Positions 18,104 through 27,044 of a DNA stretch of 64,000 nucleotides are shown here, piece after piece. Origin of the DNA: an uncultured Bradyrhizobium sp. Lineage in GTDB: Bacteria; Pseudomonadota; Alphaproteobacteria; Rhizobiales; Xanthobacteraceae. The first letter of the stretch is position 1, and each line of letters begins with the position of its first letter. The stretch covers positions 1 to 64,000 of the forward strand of contig NZ_CAKZJO010000051.1 in assembly GCF_936943645.1 (NCBI RefSeq), in the 5' to 3' direction. A program made the translations under genes and the position numbers. Under the pieces are notes generated by a model. It made no database searches, had not been told where the DNA came from, and saw only the letters and a list, made by a program, of their open reading frames with translations.

Positions 18104-19228
18104 ATGGACGCCAGTGAAGCAAGACGTTTTGTCGTTCTCGATTTCTACCGCTTCGTCGCCGCGCTCGGGGTCTTCATCTTCCACCTGAAGCTGATCGACA
18201 CCGGCATTTCGCCGGCGTGGAACGGGTCCTATGGCCTGTTCGTGGACATGTTCTTCATCCTGTCCGGCTTCGTGATCTCCTATTCCTATCCGTCCGACGC
18301 GCGCGGCGTGGCCGCCTATTCCCGCTTCATGATCCGGCGCATCGCGCGCATCTATCCGCTGCACCTCTTGAGCCTGCTCGTCTTCGTGGCGCTGATCGGC
18401 GCCGGGCTGGAACGCACCGCACGCTCGACCTCGCTGGACTTCGTCTACAATTTGCTGCTGCTCCAGGCTTGGGGCGTCACCGACCATCTCAGCTTCAACT
18501 CGCCGTCCTGGTCGATCAGCGCCGAGTTCTTCTGCTATCTGATCTTTCCGCTCCTGATGCTCCTTGCGCGCAAGGTCCAGCCGGTCGTGCTCGGCGTCAT
18601 CGTGGCAGCGCTTTACCTGCTGCTGGCCCACGGCCATCTGCCGATCTGGCAGGAGCGGTCGCAGATGTACGGTGCCAATTTCGACTATGGGATGCTGCGC
18701 GCGCTGCCGAGCTTCCTGAACGGCATCCTGCTCGCGATTCTCTTCCGGATGTCGCATCCTTACCGGCACAAGCGGATGATCGTCGCCGGCATCGGCCTGT
18801 TCGGCCTCTCCGTGCTCGTCCTCAACGTCTTCGCCAAGCCGGATCTGGCGATTGTGCTGTTCTCCTGCGCGATCCTGCTCACGGCGGTCGGCGAAAGCGC
18901 CTTCAAGGCGTTTCCGGGCGCCCGCCTGCTCGGCCGGCTCGGCAACACCTCATATGCGATCTACATGCTGCACGACGCCATCCTCATCGCCGTGTTCAAG
19001 CCGCTGTGGAGCTGGCTCGGCTTGCGCCCCGATCAGTTCGGCCTGTACGCGCTGGCGTGTTGCGCGGTCCTCACCATCGTCGCGGACCGCACCTACGCCT
19101 ATTTCGAGAATCCGGCGCGGCGTCTGATCAACCGCTGGGCGGATGCCGCTGCGCCGTCCTCGCGGACGATCAAGGCCGCCGCCGAGACACCGATGCGATT
19201 CGACAACACCGAGCGGGCGGTCAACTGA
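18104..19228 (+). CDS. Acyltransferase 3 family membrane protein
   Basis: Integral membrane O-acyltransferase of 374 residues, about ten helices. The first helix, VLDFYRFVAALGVFIFH, has the conserved Arg and His; SGFVISYSY and FNSPSWSISAEFFCYLIFP are the other family markers. I chose the ATG at 18104, which has GAGG five bases upstream; the frame is open to 17906 but that would start inside the terminator of the preceding gene. Likely adds an acetyl, succinyl or other acyl group to the exopolysaccharide. It converges with the pyruvyl transferase gene, 27 bases away. Confidence 0.88.
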   Translation: MDASEARRFVVLDFYRFVAALGVFIFHLKLIDTGISPAWNGSYGLFVDMFFILSGFVISYSYPSDARGVAAYSRFMIRRIARIYPLHLLSLLVFVALIGAGLERTARSTSLDFVYNLLLLQAWGVTDHLSFNSPSWSISAEFFCYLIFPLLMLLARKVQPVVLGVIVAALYLLLAHGHLPIWQERSQMYGANFDYGMLRALPSFLNGILLAILFRMSHPYRHKRMIVAGIGLFGLSVLVLNVFAKPDLAIVLFSCAILLTAVGESAFKAFPGARLLGRLGNTSYAIYMLHDAILIAVFKPLWSWLGLRPDQFGLYALACCAVLTIVADRTYAYFENPARRLINRWADAAAPSSRTIKAAAETPMRFDNTERAVN

Positions 19229-19255
19229 CCGCTCTGCCGATGATCTGAGACGATC

Positions 19256-20617
19256 TCAGGCGACCTTGCCGCCGGCCTCCGGCACGATCCGCATCGCGCT
19301 CTCGCCCAACAGGGGCGCGATGTTGGCGCGGGACAAGTCCATGACACCGGGCAGCGCCTGGCGGACCTGTGCGCCGACGGATTCGTGCGTACCGAGGAAG
19401 TGCAGCAGAAACTCCTCGAAGCTGTCACCGAGGAGGAACTGCGACGGCGACAGCAAGAGGGACTCGCTGACGCCGAAATGCGCGAACAGGCCCTGGAACT
19501 TGTCCTGATAGGTGATCGCCGCAACGGGCGTCCCCTGCCCCAGCGCCGCGATCGCCAGATGCATGCGGCCAGTGATCACGCCGTCGACCAGACCGACAAC
19601 GGCCTTGATCGCGCCAGCCGAAAGAGGCTGGTCGACATGATGCACGCATTCGCCCAGCAGGGGCTCGAGACGCTCGGCGAGCGGTCGCAGGCAGTTGTCG
19701 TCAGCGATCTCGGGACGGTAATCGTGCGCCAGCAGCACCCAGCTCGCATTGTGCTCGCGCGACAGCCGCTCCATGGCGCCGGCCGCAAGCCCGATCATCT
19801 GCCGCAGCTTGGCCGGCTCCGGCTTCTTGAACAGCATCGGGTGGATGTTGAAGACGAAGACCTTGCGGCCCTGCGCGCGCTGCTCGGCGATCGCGGCCGC
19901 GATCCGCTTCACGGCGGCCGTATCCGGCTGCGGCGTCAGCATGAACGCCGCGTCGGCGACGAGATGAGCACGCTTGCGGGCGAAATCGTCGAACCGCTGC
20001 AGGGATATCGCATCGCGCAGGTTCAGGACCACGCCCGGGTCCAGCAGGCGGAACACCTCCCGCAGCGCCTTCGCCGGACGCGAGTTGAAGCTGAAGCCGA
20101 GCACGCTGACCTTGGCGCCGAACGCAGCCATCAAGTCTGCAACCAGCAGCATGCGTGCGGCATCGACCGGAGAATAGTAGCCGTCGAGCACGTCGGCGCC
20201 GAGCACCAGCCCGAAATCCGGCCGCGTGAGCGACAGCTCCTGCGCCACCGTCTCGTAGGAGAACGGCTGTCGCCAGAGCTCGAGCGGCTTGAAGCCCATC
20301 GCGCGCACGTCCTCGCTGGCCGCCGGGGTCGCGGTGACGATGTAGACCTCGAGATCCGGATAGGCACGCTTCATCTCGCCGGTGGCGGCTTCGATCATGG
20401 CCTCGTCGCCGCGCGACTGATGAACGCTCCAGGGATCGGACGGCAACACGACCAGCCGGCGCGGATTGTTGCGCGGTGCGCCGTTGACGCCGACGTCCTT
20501 GCGCGCGATTTGCCACCTGCGCAGCTCGAGCAGATCGAGCGCCAGCGGCGTGTTCTTCGCACTGTTGAGCCAGCCTCGGAGCTGCCTGCGTACGGGAACA
20601 GGGATCAACTGCTTCAC
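19256..20617 (-). CDS. Polysaccharide pyruvyl transferase family protein
   Basis: Protein of 453 residues of the pyruvyl-transferase family, which puts ketal-linked pyruvate on exopolysaccharide sugars from phosphoenolpyruvate. Visible features: the N-terminal PSDPWSVHQSRGDEAMIEA loop, FGLVLGADVLDGYY, and the C-terminal VDGVITGRMHLAIAALGQGTPVAAI segment with the family's GxRMH motif, which marks the nucleotide/donor site. I place the start at the GTG at 20617 because GAGGAG lies five bases upstream; the frame extends to 20650 and would then overlap the flippase stop. It is the second gene of a two-gene minus-strand unit with the flippase, 19 bases apart. Cytoplasmic. Confidence 0.85.
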   Translation of the reverse strand: MKQLIPVPVRRQLRGWLNSAKNTPLALDLLELRRWQIARKDVGVNGAPRNNPRRLVVLPSDPWSVHQSRGDEAMIEAATGEMKRAYPDLEVYIVTATPAASEDVRAMGFKPLELWRQPFSYETVAQELSLTRPDFGLVLGADVLDGYYSPVDAARMLLVADLMAAFGAKVSVLGFSFNSRPAKALREVFRLLDPGVVLNLRDAISLQRFDDFARKRAHLVADAAFMLTPQPDTAAVKRIAAAIAEQRAQGRKVFVFNIHPMLFKKPEPAKLRQMIGLAAGAMERLSREHNASWVLLAHDYRPEIADDNCLRPLAERLEPLLGECVHHVDQPLSAGAIKAVVGLVDGVITGRMHLAIAALGQGTPVAAITYQDKFQGLFAHFGVSESLLLSPSQFLLGDSFEEFLLHFLGTHESVGAQVRQALPGVMDLSRANIAPLLGESAMRIVPEAGGKVA

Positions 20618-20636
20618 GATATCCTCCTCGTCTTCA

Positions 20637-22094
20637 TCAGGCGGTCGCACCGCGCTTCATGACGAAATCAATCAGGGAAAGGACCTGCTTGCGCCAGAAC
20701 AGCAGAAGGCCCGTCAGATAGGTCACGCCGAAGCAGGACGACAGCAGTCCGATCCGCAAATAAGGGTTCATGCCCGGCGTCGCCTCCCGGCACAGCACGA
20801 CCGCGCCGTAGGCGAGAACGATGGCGCAAAGGCAGCCTGCAATGGGGCGCAGAAACTGGCGCCAGCTGAGGCCCAGCAAGCGGAGCGCCAGCGCGAAGGT
20901 CGCGGGCGTCACCACCAGTTGCGAGAATGCGAAGATCGTGGCCAGCTGGCCGATGTCGCGCGACGGCAGCAGGAACATGGCCGGCACGACCGTGCAGAAT
21001 TTGAGGATGTTGAGCAGGAAGACGTAGTTGGGCTTGCCCAGCGCGCCAAAATAGGCGCTGTTGACGAATTGCACGGTCTGGACCGCGCCGATCAGCATCA
21101 GCGGCTGCATCACCGCTTCACTGCCGCTCCACTTCGCGCCGAACAGCAGCAGGGAGAACTCCGGCGCGATCGCCGCCAGCAGCACGAAGACCGGCGATCC
21201 GATCAGCGCACCGAGGCTGACGCTGCGCAAGTAGGCCCCGGCGATGCGGTCCCGCTCATGTGCGATCTTGGACAATGCGCTCAGCGCGACGTCCATGACC
21301 GCCTGGGTGAGCAACTGCATCAGGATGAGGTAGACCCTCGCTCCGACCGTGTAGATGCCGAGCGCCGCGACGCCGTACAGTGACAGGATGATCATGTCGA
21401 TCGTCCGCACGATGGCGAAGTCCAGCAGCCTGTTCAGCACGACGTGGATGCTGTAGCCGGAGAGCTCGCGAAAGCTCTTGCGATCGTAGCCGCGCATCGG
21501 CAGCCATCGCGGCTGGCTCCAGAGCCACAAGCCGCTGATCGCACTCTGGACGACCACCTGGATCACGAGGCTGAGAGCGCCGAAACCGGCATAGGCGCAG
21601 GCGATGCCGACGATGCCGGAGATGGCGGTCGCCACCATGGTCCTGACCGCAAGCACGCGAAAATCCATCTGGCGCTTGTAGAGCGCCTCCTGGAACAGCG
21701 TCGCAGTCCCGATCGGAAGGGAGAGGCTTGCGGCCGTGAGCAGCGGCGCAAGACCCTTCACGTCCAGCCAATGCTCGATATGCGTCGCCAACAGCGCAAT
21801 CAGGACGGCGAGGAGCACAGAGGCTGCGAATGAGCAGAAAAAGGGCAGCGTCACGTCGGCGGGCTCGAGCGTGCGTCGCTGGATCAGCGCATCACCGAAG
21901 CCGAATTCCGCGATCGAGCTGAGCAGCAACAGGATGAAGGCAACCAGCGCAGCGAGACCGAAATCCGCAGGGCTGAGCAGCCGGGCCAAAACCAGGAACA
22001 GGACGAATGACAGCACCCGGCCGCCCCAATTCTGGGCAAGCGACCAGAACAGAGCCACCACGACCTGATGTTGCTTGCCCTGCGAGACGTTCAT
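20637..22094 (-). CDS. Wzx-like lipopolysaccharide/exopolysaccharide flippase
   Basis: Polytopic membrane protein of 485 residues, MOP superfamily, of the type with ALFWSLAQNWGGRVLSFVLF then LARLLSPADFGLAAL at the N-terminus; this pattern is very characteristic of oligosaccharide flippases. About 12-14 helices follow. I prefer the ATG at 22094 (MNVSQGKQHQ) to the one at 22175, which adds 27 Cys/Trp-rich residues, but the ribosome binding site is weak in both cases. It translocates undecaprenyl-linked repeat units across the inner membrane. This is the second flippase in the locus, and it pairs with the pyruvyl transferase rather than a polymerase. Confidence 0.87.
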   Translation of the reverse strand: MNVSQGKQHQVVVALFWSLAQNWGGRVLSFVLFLVLARLLSPADFGLAALVAFILLLLSSIAEFGFGDALIQRRTLEPADVTLPFFCSFAASVLLAVLIALLATHIEHWLDVKGLAPLLTAASLSLPIGTATLFQEALYKRQMDFRVLAVRTMVATAISGIVGIACAYAGFGALSLVIQVVVQSAISGLWLWSQPRWLPMRGYDRKSFRELSGYSIHVVLNRLLDFAIVRTIDMIILSLYGVAALGIYTVGARVYLILMQLLTQAVMDVALSALSKIAHERDRIAGAYLRSVSLGALIGSPVFVLLAAIAPEFSLLLFGAKWSGSEAVMQPLMLIGAVQTVQFVNSAYFGALGKPNYVFLLNILKFCTVVPAMFLLPSRDIGQLATIFAFSQLVVTPATFALALRLLGLSWRQFLRPIAGCLCAIVLAYGAVVLCREATPGMNPYLRIGLLSSCFGVTYLTGLLLFWRKQVLSLIDFVMKRGATA

Positions 22095-22324
22095 CAACAA
22101 TTCGACCCAATTCCGACAAATCCAACCACAATCGCAGACTAGACGATTGGGCACACGGTGCTGCCACGTCGTCACCGTCTCCGATCACGATGGAGCAGTG
22201 ATTGCTCGCGACACTACGGCAGAGTGATGGCAATCAGATGAGCGCCGTCACGATTCCGATTTAGAGTGGAAGTGAGTTCAAATCGTGGACTACACTTCAA
22301 TCGACCTTTGCGATGTGATGCAAA

Positions 22325-23482
22325 ATGGATGCCTTGATGAATTCGTCCGCCCGGCGTTCTCTGCGTAATTCCAGGCGTTTGCGCGTGGCGATCTACGCAC
22401 CGCATTTTGCGGAATATTCTTATCGCCTGGCATCCGGATTGGCGCATCATTGCGACGTCCGCCTCGTGCTCAACGCCAAGGACGCGAACCAGCAATGGGA
22501 ACTTGACGACATCGCCGTGGCCGCGCCCTTCGAGACACGCATTCGCGACCTGAGCCTGCGCCGCGGCGGCGCGTTCGGCATCCCCGCATCCTTCATGGAC
22601 ATAATATCGTTTCGTCCGGACGTGATTCATTGTCACGAAGTTCCGGAGATCTACACATCCAAGCTGATCCAGCTGCTTCGCCCGTTCGGCATTCCGCTGG
22701 TGCTGACGGTTCACGATGCGATTCCGCATTCGGAAGGCGGCTCGGGCACCTCGGCACGTGAGGATGCGTGGCGCGGGCGCATGCGCGCAGCCGCATCGGT
22801 CATCACCACGCATGGCGAGAGTTGCATTACCGATTTTCGTCGTGCATCGCCGGACTTCAAGGGCGAGACGGTCTCCAGCATGCATGGCGTGCTCATGGTT
22901 CCCCCGACGAAGGGCGCGCTGACCGCGCCCGAATCCGCAAGGATCCTCTTCTTTGGACGGATGTGGGCCTACAAGGGGCTGGACGTGTTCATCGATGCGA
23001 TCGACATGCTGGCCCGGCGCGGCGTGGCGCATGAGGCTATCGTCGCAGGCCGCGGCCCCGAGATGACGCGGCTCGGCGCGCGGATGGAGGCGATGCCGAC
23101 GGTCAAGACCATCAATGCCTACATTTCGCCAGCGGATACCGGCCAGCTGTTTCAATCCGCCACCGTCGTCGCCCTGCCCTACAAGGATGCAACGCAGAGC
23201 GGCGTGCTTGCATCGGCTTACGGAAACTTTCGTCCCGTCGTTGCCAGCGCCACCGGCGGCATTCCCGATGTTGTCACCGACGGCGTCAACGGGCTGCTCG
23301 TCCCTCCGGGCGATGCGACTGCCCTGGCCGATGCGCTCGAACGTGTGCTGACCTCGAAGCCGCTTGCCGCGACATTGACCGAGGGCGCGCGACAAACCGC
23401 GGCGGGCATCTTGAACTGGGATCGCATCGCGGAAGGGCTGCTGGGCTCCTATCACAGGCTCGCCGGCCGTACCGTGAGTTGA
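22325..23482 (+). CDS. Glycosyltransferase, GT4 family
   Basis: GT-B glycosyltransferase of 385 residues. The N-terminal domain opens LRVAIYAPHFAEYSYRLASGL; VIHCHEVPEIY and VLTVHDAIPHSEGG are acceptor-domain motifs. The donor domain has ILFFGRMWAYKGLDVF and the variant active-site segment VALPYKDATQSGVLASAY, which replaces the first Glu of the classical EX7E motif; this TQSG form is common in a GT4 subgroup. Second in-frame ATG at 22337 is an alternative start. Single gene, divergent from the flippase and convergent (16 bases) with an acyltransferase; it likely adds a sugar to the exopolysaccharide repeat. Confidence 0.87.
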   Translation: MDALMNSSARRSLRNSRRLRVAIYAPHFAEYSYRLASGLAHHCDVRLVLNAKDANQQWELDDIAVAAPFETRIRDLSLRRGGAFGIPASFMDIISFRPDVIHCHEVPEIYTSKLIQLLRPFGIPLVLTVHDAIPHSEGGSGTSAREDAWRGRMRAAASVITTHGESCITDFRRASPDFKGETVSSMHGVLMVPPTKGALTAPESARILFFGRMWAYKGLDVFIDAIDMLARRGVAHEAIVAGRGPEMTRLGARMEAMPTVKTINAYISPADTGQLFQSATVVALPYKDATQSGVLASAYGNFRPVVASATGGIPDVVTDGVNGLLVPPGDATALADALERVLTSKPLAATLTEGARQTAAGILNWDRIAEGLLGSYHRLAGRTVS

Positions 23483-23498
23483 CTGCGATAGCGGTCCC

Positions 23499-24587
23499 TC
23501 AGACCGATTGCTCGATCTGCGGTCGAAAGAACATGCCGCGGATCGCGCCGTCGAGCAGGCGCCGCAGCCGGACCTCGATCAATTCATAGCTGATCGCGCT
23601 TGCGACCAATGACATCACCAGCCCGAGCCCGATGAAGGCCGCCCACAGCAGCCAGCGATCGACGCCGGCAGCGACCAGCTTCAGGCCGATCACCTGCAAG
23701 GGGAAGAGCACGAAGGGGTGCACCAGATAGAGGCTGTAACTGATCTTGCCGACATATTGCAGAGCCGGCGCACTCAGAGCCTTGCCGAGGCCTGATTCCG
23801 GGGCGAGCACCATGCCGAACAGCAGGAAACCGGGAAGCAGTCCCACGAACGGATGAAGCAGCACCAGGCTCGCATAAAGAGCGGCCCCGCAGGCGAGCCC
23901 CGCGAGCAACCCGACGGGTCCGGGAATGGAGATGCGAAATCCGGTCGCGCTGTAGAGCATACCGATGCAGAAGAAGGCCGTGATGGGCCAATGCATCAGG
24001 CACGCGATCCCCAGCAGGATCAGCGGCGCCGCCAGCAGCCTGCCCCCGCCGCGCCACATCGAAAACGTCGCCGCGAACCAGATGTAAAATGCCCATTCAT
24101 AGGTCAACGTCCAGGCATTCTGCTGGGCAATGGGCAGGCCGAGCGCGTCCTGCACGAAGAACAGATTGGCCGCGAAGATCCCGAGATAGCTGGTCAGATC
24201 GATGCCGCGGAAGAACTTGTAGGCGACAATCGGGCCGATCGCGAACAGGGCGAGATGCAGGACGACGAACACCGGCATGATGCGCAGGACGCGATCGAAG
24301 AAGAAGCGCGGCAGCGACCCGTGCCGCACCAGGCTCGCCGGGATCAGGAAGCCGCTGATCATGAAGAACAGCTCGACACCATGCCCGCCGACATTGATCA
24401 CCGATTGCAGCCACGACCAGAGCGGAGGCAGGAAGCCGGGATCTGGAATGTCGTACATGCCGCCCTTCGGCATGTCGTAGAAATGGTCCATCAGCACGCT
24501 GAGCGCGGCAATGCCGCGCAGTCCCTGCACGGACGGAACGAACGATCCGTCATAGGCCGTGCCTGGCTGGTGCGGAATCCTGGTCAC
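23499..24587 (-). CDS. Acyltransferase 3 family membrane protein
   Basis: O-acyltransferase of 362 residues. First helix FVPSVQGLRGIAALSVLMDH with conserved Arg and His; VELFFMISGFLIPASL and the central Trp/Glu segment TLTYEWAFYIWF are family markers; about ten helices. The start is a GTG that overlaps the upstream stop (GTGA, four bases), so translation is coupled to the preceding acyltransferase. An open frame continues upstream to 24863 but lies antisense-like inside the other gene and is rejected. Fourth gene of the minus-strand unit that begins at 28247. Confidence 0.87.
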   Translation of the reverse strand: MTRIPHQPGTAYDGSFVPSVQGLRGIAALSVLMDHFYDMPKGGMYDIPDPGFLPPLWSWLQSVINVGGHGVELFFMISGFLIPASLVRHGSLPRFFFDRVLRIMPVFVVLHLALFAIGPIVAYKFFRGIDLTSYLGIFAANLFFVQDALGLPIAQQNAWTLTYEWAFYIWFAATFSMWRGGGRLLAAPLILLGIACLMHWPITAFFCIGMLYSATGFRISIPGPVGLLAGLACGAALYASLVLLHPFVGLLPGFLLFGMVLAPESGLGKALSAPALQYVGKISYSLYLVHPFVLFPLQVIGLKLVAAGVDRWLLWAAFIGLGLVMSLVASAISYELIEVRLRRLLDGAIRGMFFRPQIEQSV

Positions 24588-25693
24588 TCGGCGGCGCCTT
24601 GCGTGCTGAGCGCGGGATCGAGAACCACCTTCTTTCGTCGCGCCGAGCGGAATCGCTGGCCAAAGGCAATGCTGGGCTTCTCCACGAAAGTGAACGTCAT
24701 CCAGCTGACGAGAAGCGACAGCGCCAGGATCAGAGCCAGGAAGATCGACCATCCCAGCGGACCGTCGCCGAACCAGGCGAGACGATGGATGAAGACGATC
24801 ACGAACGGCGACATCAGGTAGACCGAGTAGCTGATCACGCCGACGAACGCCATCGGGCGCCACGCCATCCTCTCGCCGAACACGGCAAAGCCGATGAAGA
24901 CCAGCGCCGCGCAGACATAGGCCGATCCGATCGAATAGCTGTGGAAGAAATTCTCGTGATACACGCCGCCGAACCGACGATCAGACAGGGTGATGGCGAA
25001 AATCGCATACAGCAGCGTGCAGACCGCCACGTGGGTCCATCGCAGCTTTCCGCCGATGACGGTATCGCGGATGATCTTGCCCAGGAACATCGCCGACAGG
25101 TTCAACCCGACCTCCATCACCGAGGAAACGGTCCGGTTCTCGACCAGGAGCGCAGCGCTTGTTCCGACCAGCGCGGCCGCAATGACGATCGTCACCGCCG
25201 TGAAGCGCCGGTTCAGCAGTCCCATCGCAAAGAGGATGGTGCAGCCGACATAGAACAACAGCTCGATTGCAAGCGTCCAGTAGAACACCCAGAGATTCGG
25301 GACGTTCACGAAGGTCTGCAGCATCGTGACGTTCGCGGCGATCTGCCCCAGCGGATAGATCTTCGACTCCATCAGCTGCATCGTCACCAGCCCGACCACG
25401 AGCGAGGTCCAATAGGCCGGGTAGAGCCGGAAGAAGCGGCTGATCGCGAAATCGCGCACGGGCGTGGCGCTGTCGGGAAAGCTGAACGGAATGACGAAGC
25501 CGCTGACGAAGAAGAACAGCACGACGCCGAACCGGCCAAAGTTCATGTAGTAGCCGAACACATCGTGGATCGGCCAGTAGAACGCACCCGTCGGGTGCTT
25601 CTCGACGATGATCTCGAAGACATGCTGGACCAGGACCGACAACACGGCGATGCCGCGCAGCGTATCGATGAATGCGAGTCTCTTATGCATCAT
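24584..25693 (-). CDS. Acyltransferase 3 family membrane protein
   Basis: O-acyltransferase of 369 residues with first helix LAFIDTLRGIAVLSVLVQH, VVLFFFVSGFVIPFSFP, and WVFYWTLAIELLFYVG; about ten helices. AGGTGA six bases upstream of the tandem ATGATG start acts as ribosome binding site and includes the stop codon of the polymerase-like gene, so the two are close to coupled. It overlaps the next acyltransferase by four bases. Its acyl donor and sugar acceptor are unknown; the family uses acyl-CoA or membrane-relayed donors. Confidence 0.88.
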   Translation of the reverse strand: MMHKRLAFIDTLRGIAVLSVLVQHVFEIIVEKHPTGAFYWPIHDVFGYYMNFGRFGVVLFFFVSGFVIPFSFPDSATPVRDFAISRFFRLYPAYWTSLVVGLVTMQLMESKIYPLGQIAANVTMLQTFVNVPNLWVFYWTLAIELLFYVGCTILFAMGLLNRRFTAVTIVIAAALVGTSAALLVENRTVSSVMEVGLNLSAMFLGKIIRDTVIGGKLRWTHVAVCTLLYAIFAITLSDRRFGGVYHENFFHSYSIGSAYVCAALVFIGFAVFGERMAWRPMAFVGVISYSVYLMSPFVIVFIHRLAWFGDGPLGWSIFLALILALSLLVSWMTFTFVEKPSIAFGQRFRSARRKKVVLDPALSTQGAAE

Positions 25694-25699
25694 TCGTTC

Positions 25700-27037
25700 T
25701 CACCTGCTTCCGCTCGCCGCCGGCATGTCCGGGCGGAAGCCTTCCAATGACGGCACCGGCGGCCGCATGACGATCGGTACGGCGTCGCCGGCGCGTGCGG
25801 AGGCCGCACGGCGCGAGAACACTTCGCTGAAGCTCAGTGCGATGATCAACAGACCGGACGCCGGCCCGTAATTCAACACCGTGATCGTGAACAGATTGAC
25901 GACGAAGATCAGCGTCAGCTTGTAGACGTCGGTCGCGCCGAACGTCGCGCGAAACACCATCACCATGAATGCCACGAACGGGAGGCCGAACATAAGGTAG
26001 GTCCCGATGTAGAAATTATCGACGGGCACCCAAAACGCCGCGAGCGGCGAGAACAGCTGCTGGGGATAGTTGAAGCAACCTGCACCACAGCCGGTCACGA
26101 GGCCGATCGGCATGAGCTGGGTCAGGTAGATGAACGGCTTCTGCCAGCTGTTGTTGATACGATCGAGGATGCTGAACAGGGTCGAATGCGGCACCGCCGC
26201 GGTGCCGGAAGCAACCACGATCATGAAGAACGGGACGAAGATCGACGCATACGACCACAACGCGATGGTCCGGATCGCGGGAAAGCGCGACCTCTCCGGC
26301 AGCATCCGCACCAACACCAGCAGGATCAGGTACAGCACGAGCACGATCATGGTCGTCTTGCTCGTGGTCAGCTTGATGGCATAGATCGCGATCGAACCGA
26401 GCAGCAGACACCAGGTGGTGCTCATGCGAATCGACGTGATCGCGAACGACACCAGGATGAAGAAGGCAGCCATGGTGTTGTCGGCCGCAAACCCCATGAG
26501 GCGCTGGTCGTCGCCGCCATACGCCCACCACAACCGGCCGGCCTCGCGCACCGCGCCAAAGGACTCGTATTTGTAGCCCACCCAGGGCATCAGGTAGAAC
26601 TTCGTCAGGAGAACGCCGATGACGGACAGGTAGAAGGTCACGGCGATGACCGACAGAAGCTTCTTGTAAGAGCCGAGGCTCGAATCGCAGAAGCAGAATC
26701 CGACGAACACCGGCAGCATCATCTTGAACGATGAGACCGCCGCGTTGACCGTACCCAGCATGAAATAGCCGAGCACGAGCGACAGCATGATCTGCACCAA
26801 CACCAGCAGGGCCAGCGTGCTGCGATTGCGCAGGATGCAATGGACGAAGAACTGGATGAGGCACAGAACCGCAATGGCGTCGGGCACGTACCAAAGCGCG
26901 TTCAGGTGATAGATGCTGGTGTAATAGCGAATCACGCCGCCGAAGGCGTCGCGGACCAGATAGGCCCCGAGCGCGATCGCCTCGATGTTGAGGCTGATCA
27001 GCGTCATCTGGGGTCGATGCAGCGCGAGACTCGTCAT
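25700..27037 (-). CDS. Wzy-like polymerase / O-antigen ligase-type membrane protein
   Basis: Membrane protein of 445 residues with about 10-12 hydrophobic helices and one large loop (about residues 155-185, with WWAYGGDDQRLMGF), a layout typical of Wzy polymerases and O-antigen ligases. No family has invariant motifs strong enough to be certain; the call rests on topology and on being the only such protein in a locus with flippases and Wzc. The ATG at 27037 (MTSLALHRPQ) lies seven bases after the stop of the upstream acyltransferase; the open frame to 27094 overlaps that gene. It would join repeat units on the periplasmic side. Confidence 0.7.
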   Translation of the reverse strand: MTSLALHRPQMTLISLNIEAIALGAYLVRDAFGGVIRYYTSIYHLNALWYVPDAIAVLCLIQFFVHCILRNRSTLALLVLVQIMLSLVLGYFMLGTVNAAVSSFKMMLPVFVGFCFCDSSLGSYKKLLSVIAVTFYLSVIGVLLTKFYLMPWVGYKYESFGAVREAGRLWWAYGGDDQRLMGFAADNTMAAFFILVSFAITSIRMSTTWCLLLGSIAIYAIKLTTSKTTMIVLVLYLILLVLVRMLPERSRFPAIRTIALWSYASIFVPFFMIVVASGTAAVPHSTLFSILDRINNSWQKPFIYLTQLMPIGLVTGCGAGCFNYPQQLFSPLAAFWVPVDNFYIGTYLMFGLPFVAFMVMVFRATFGATDVYKLTLIFVVNLFTITVLNYGPASGLLIIALSFSEVFSRRAASARAGDAVPIVMRPPVPSLEGFRPDMPAASGSR

Positions 27038-27044
27038 ATCAGGC

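Noticed and set aside
24587-24863. Upstream extension of the acyltransferase frame
   Set aside because: The extension lies entirely within the neighbouring acyltransferase gene in another frame; the GTGA overlap gives a natural start.
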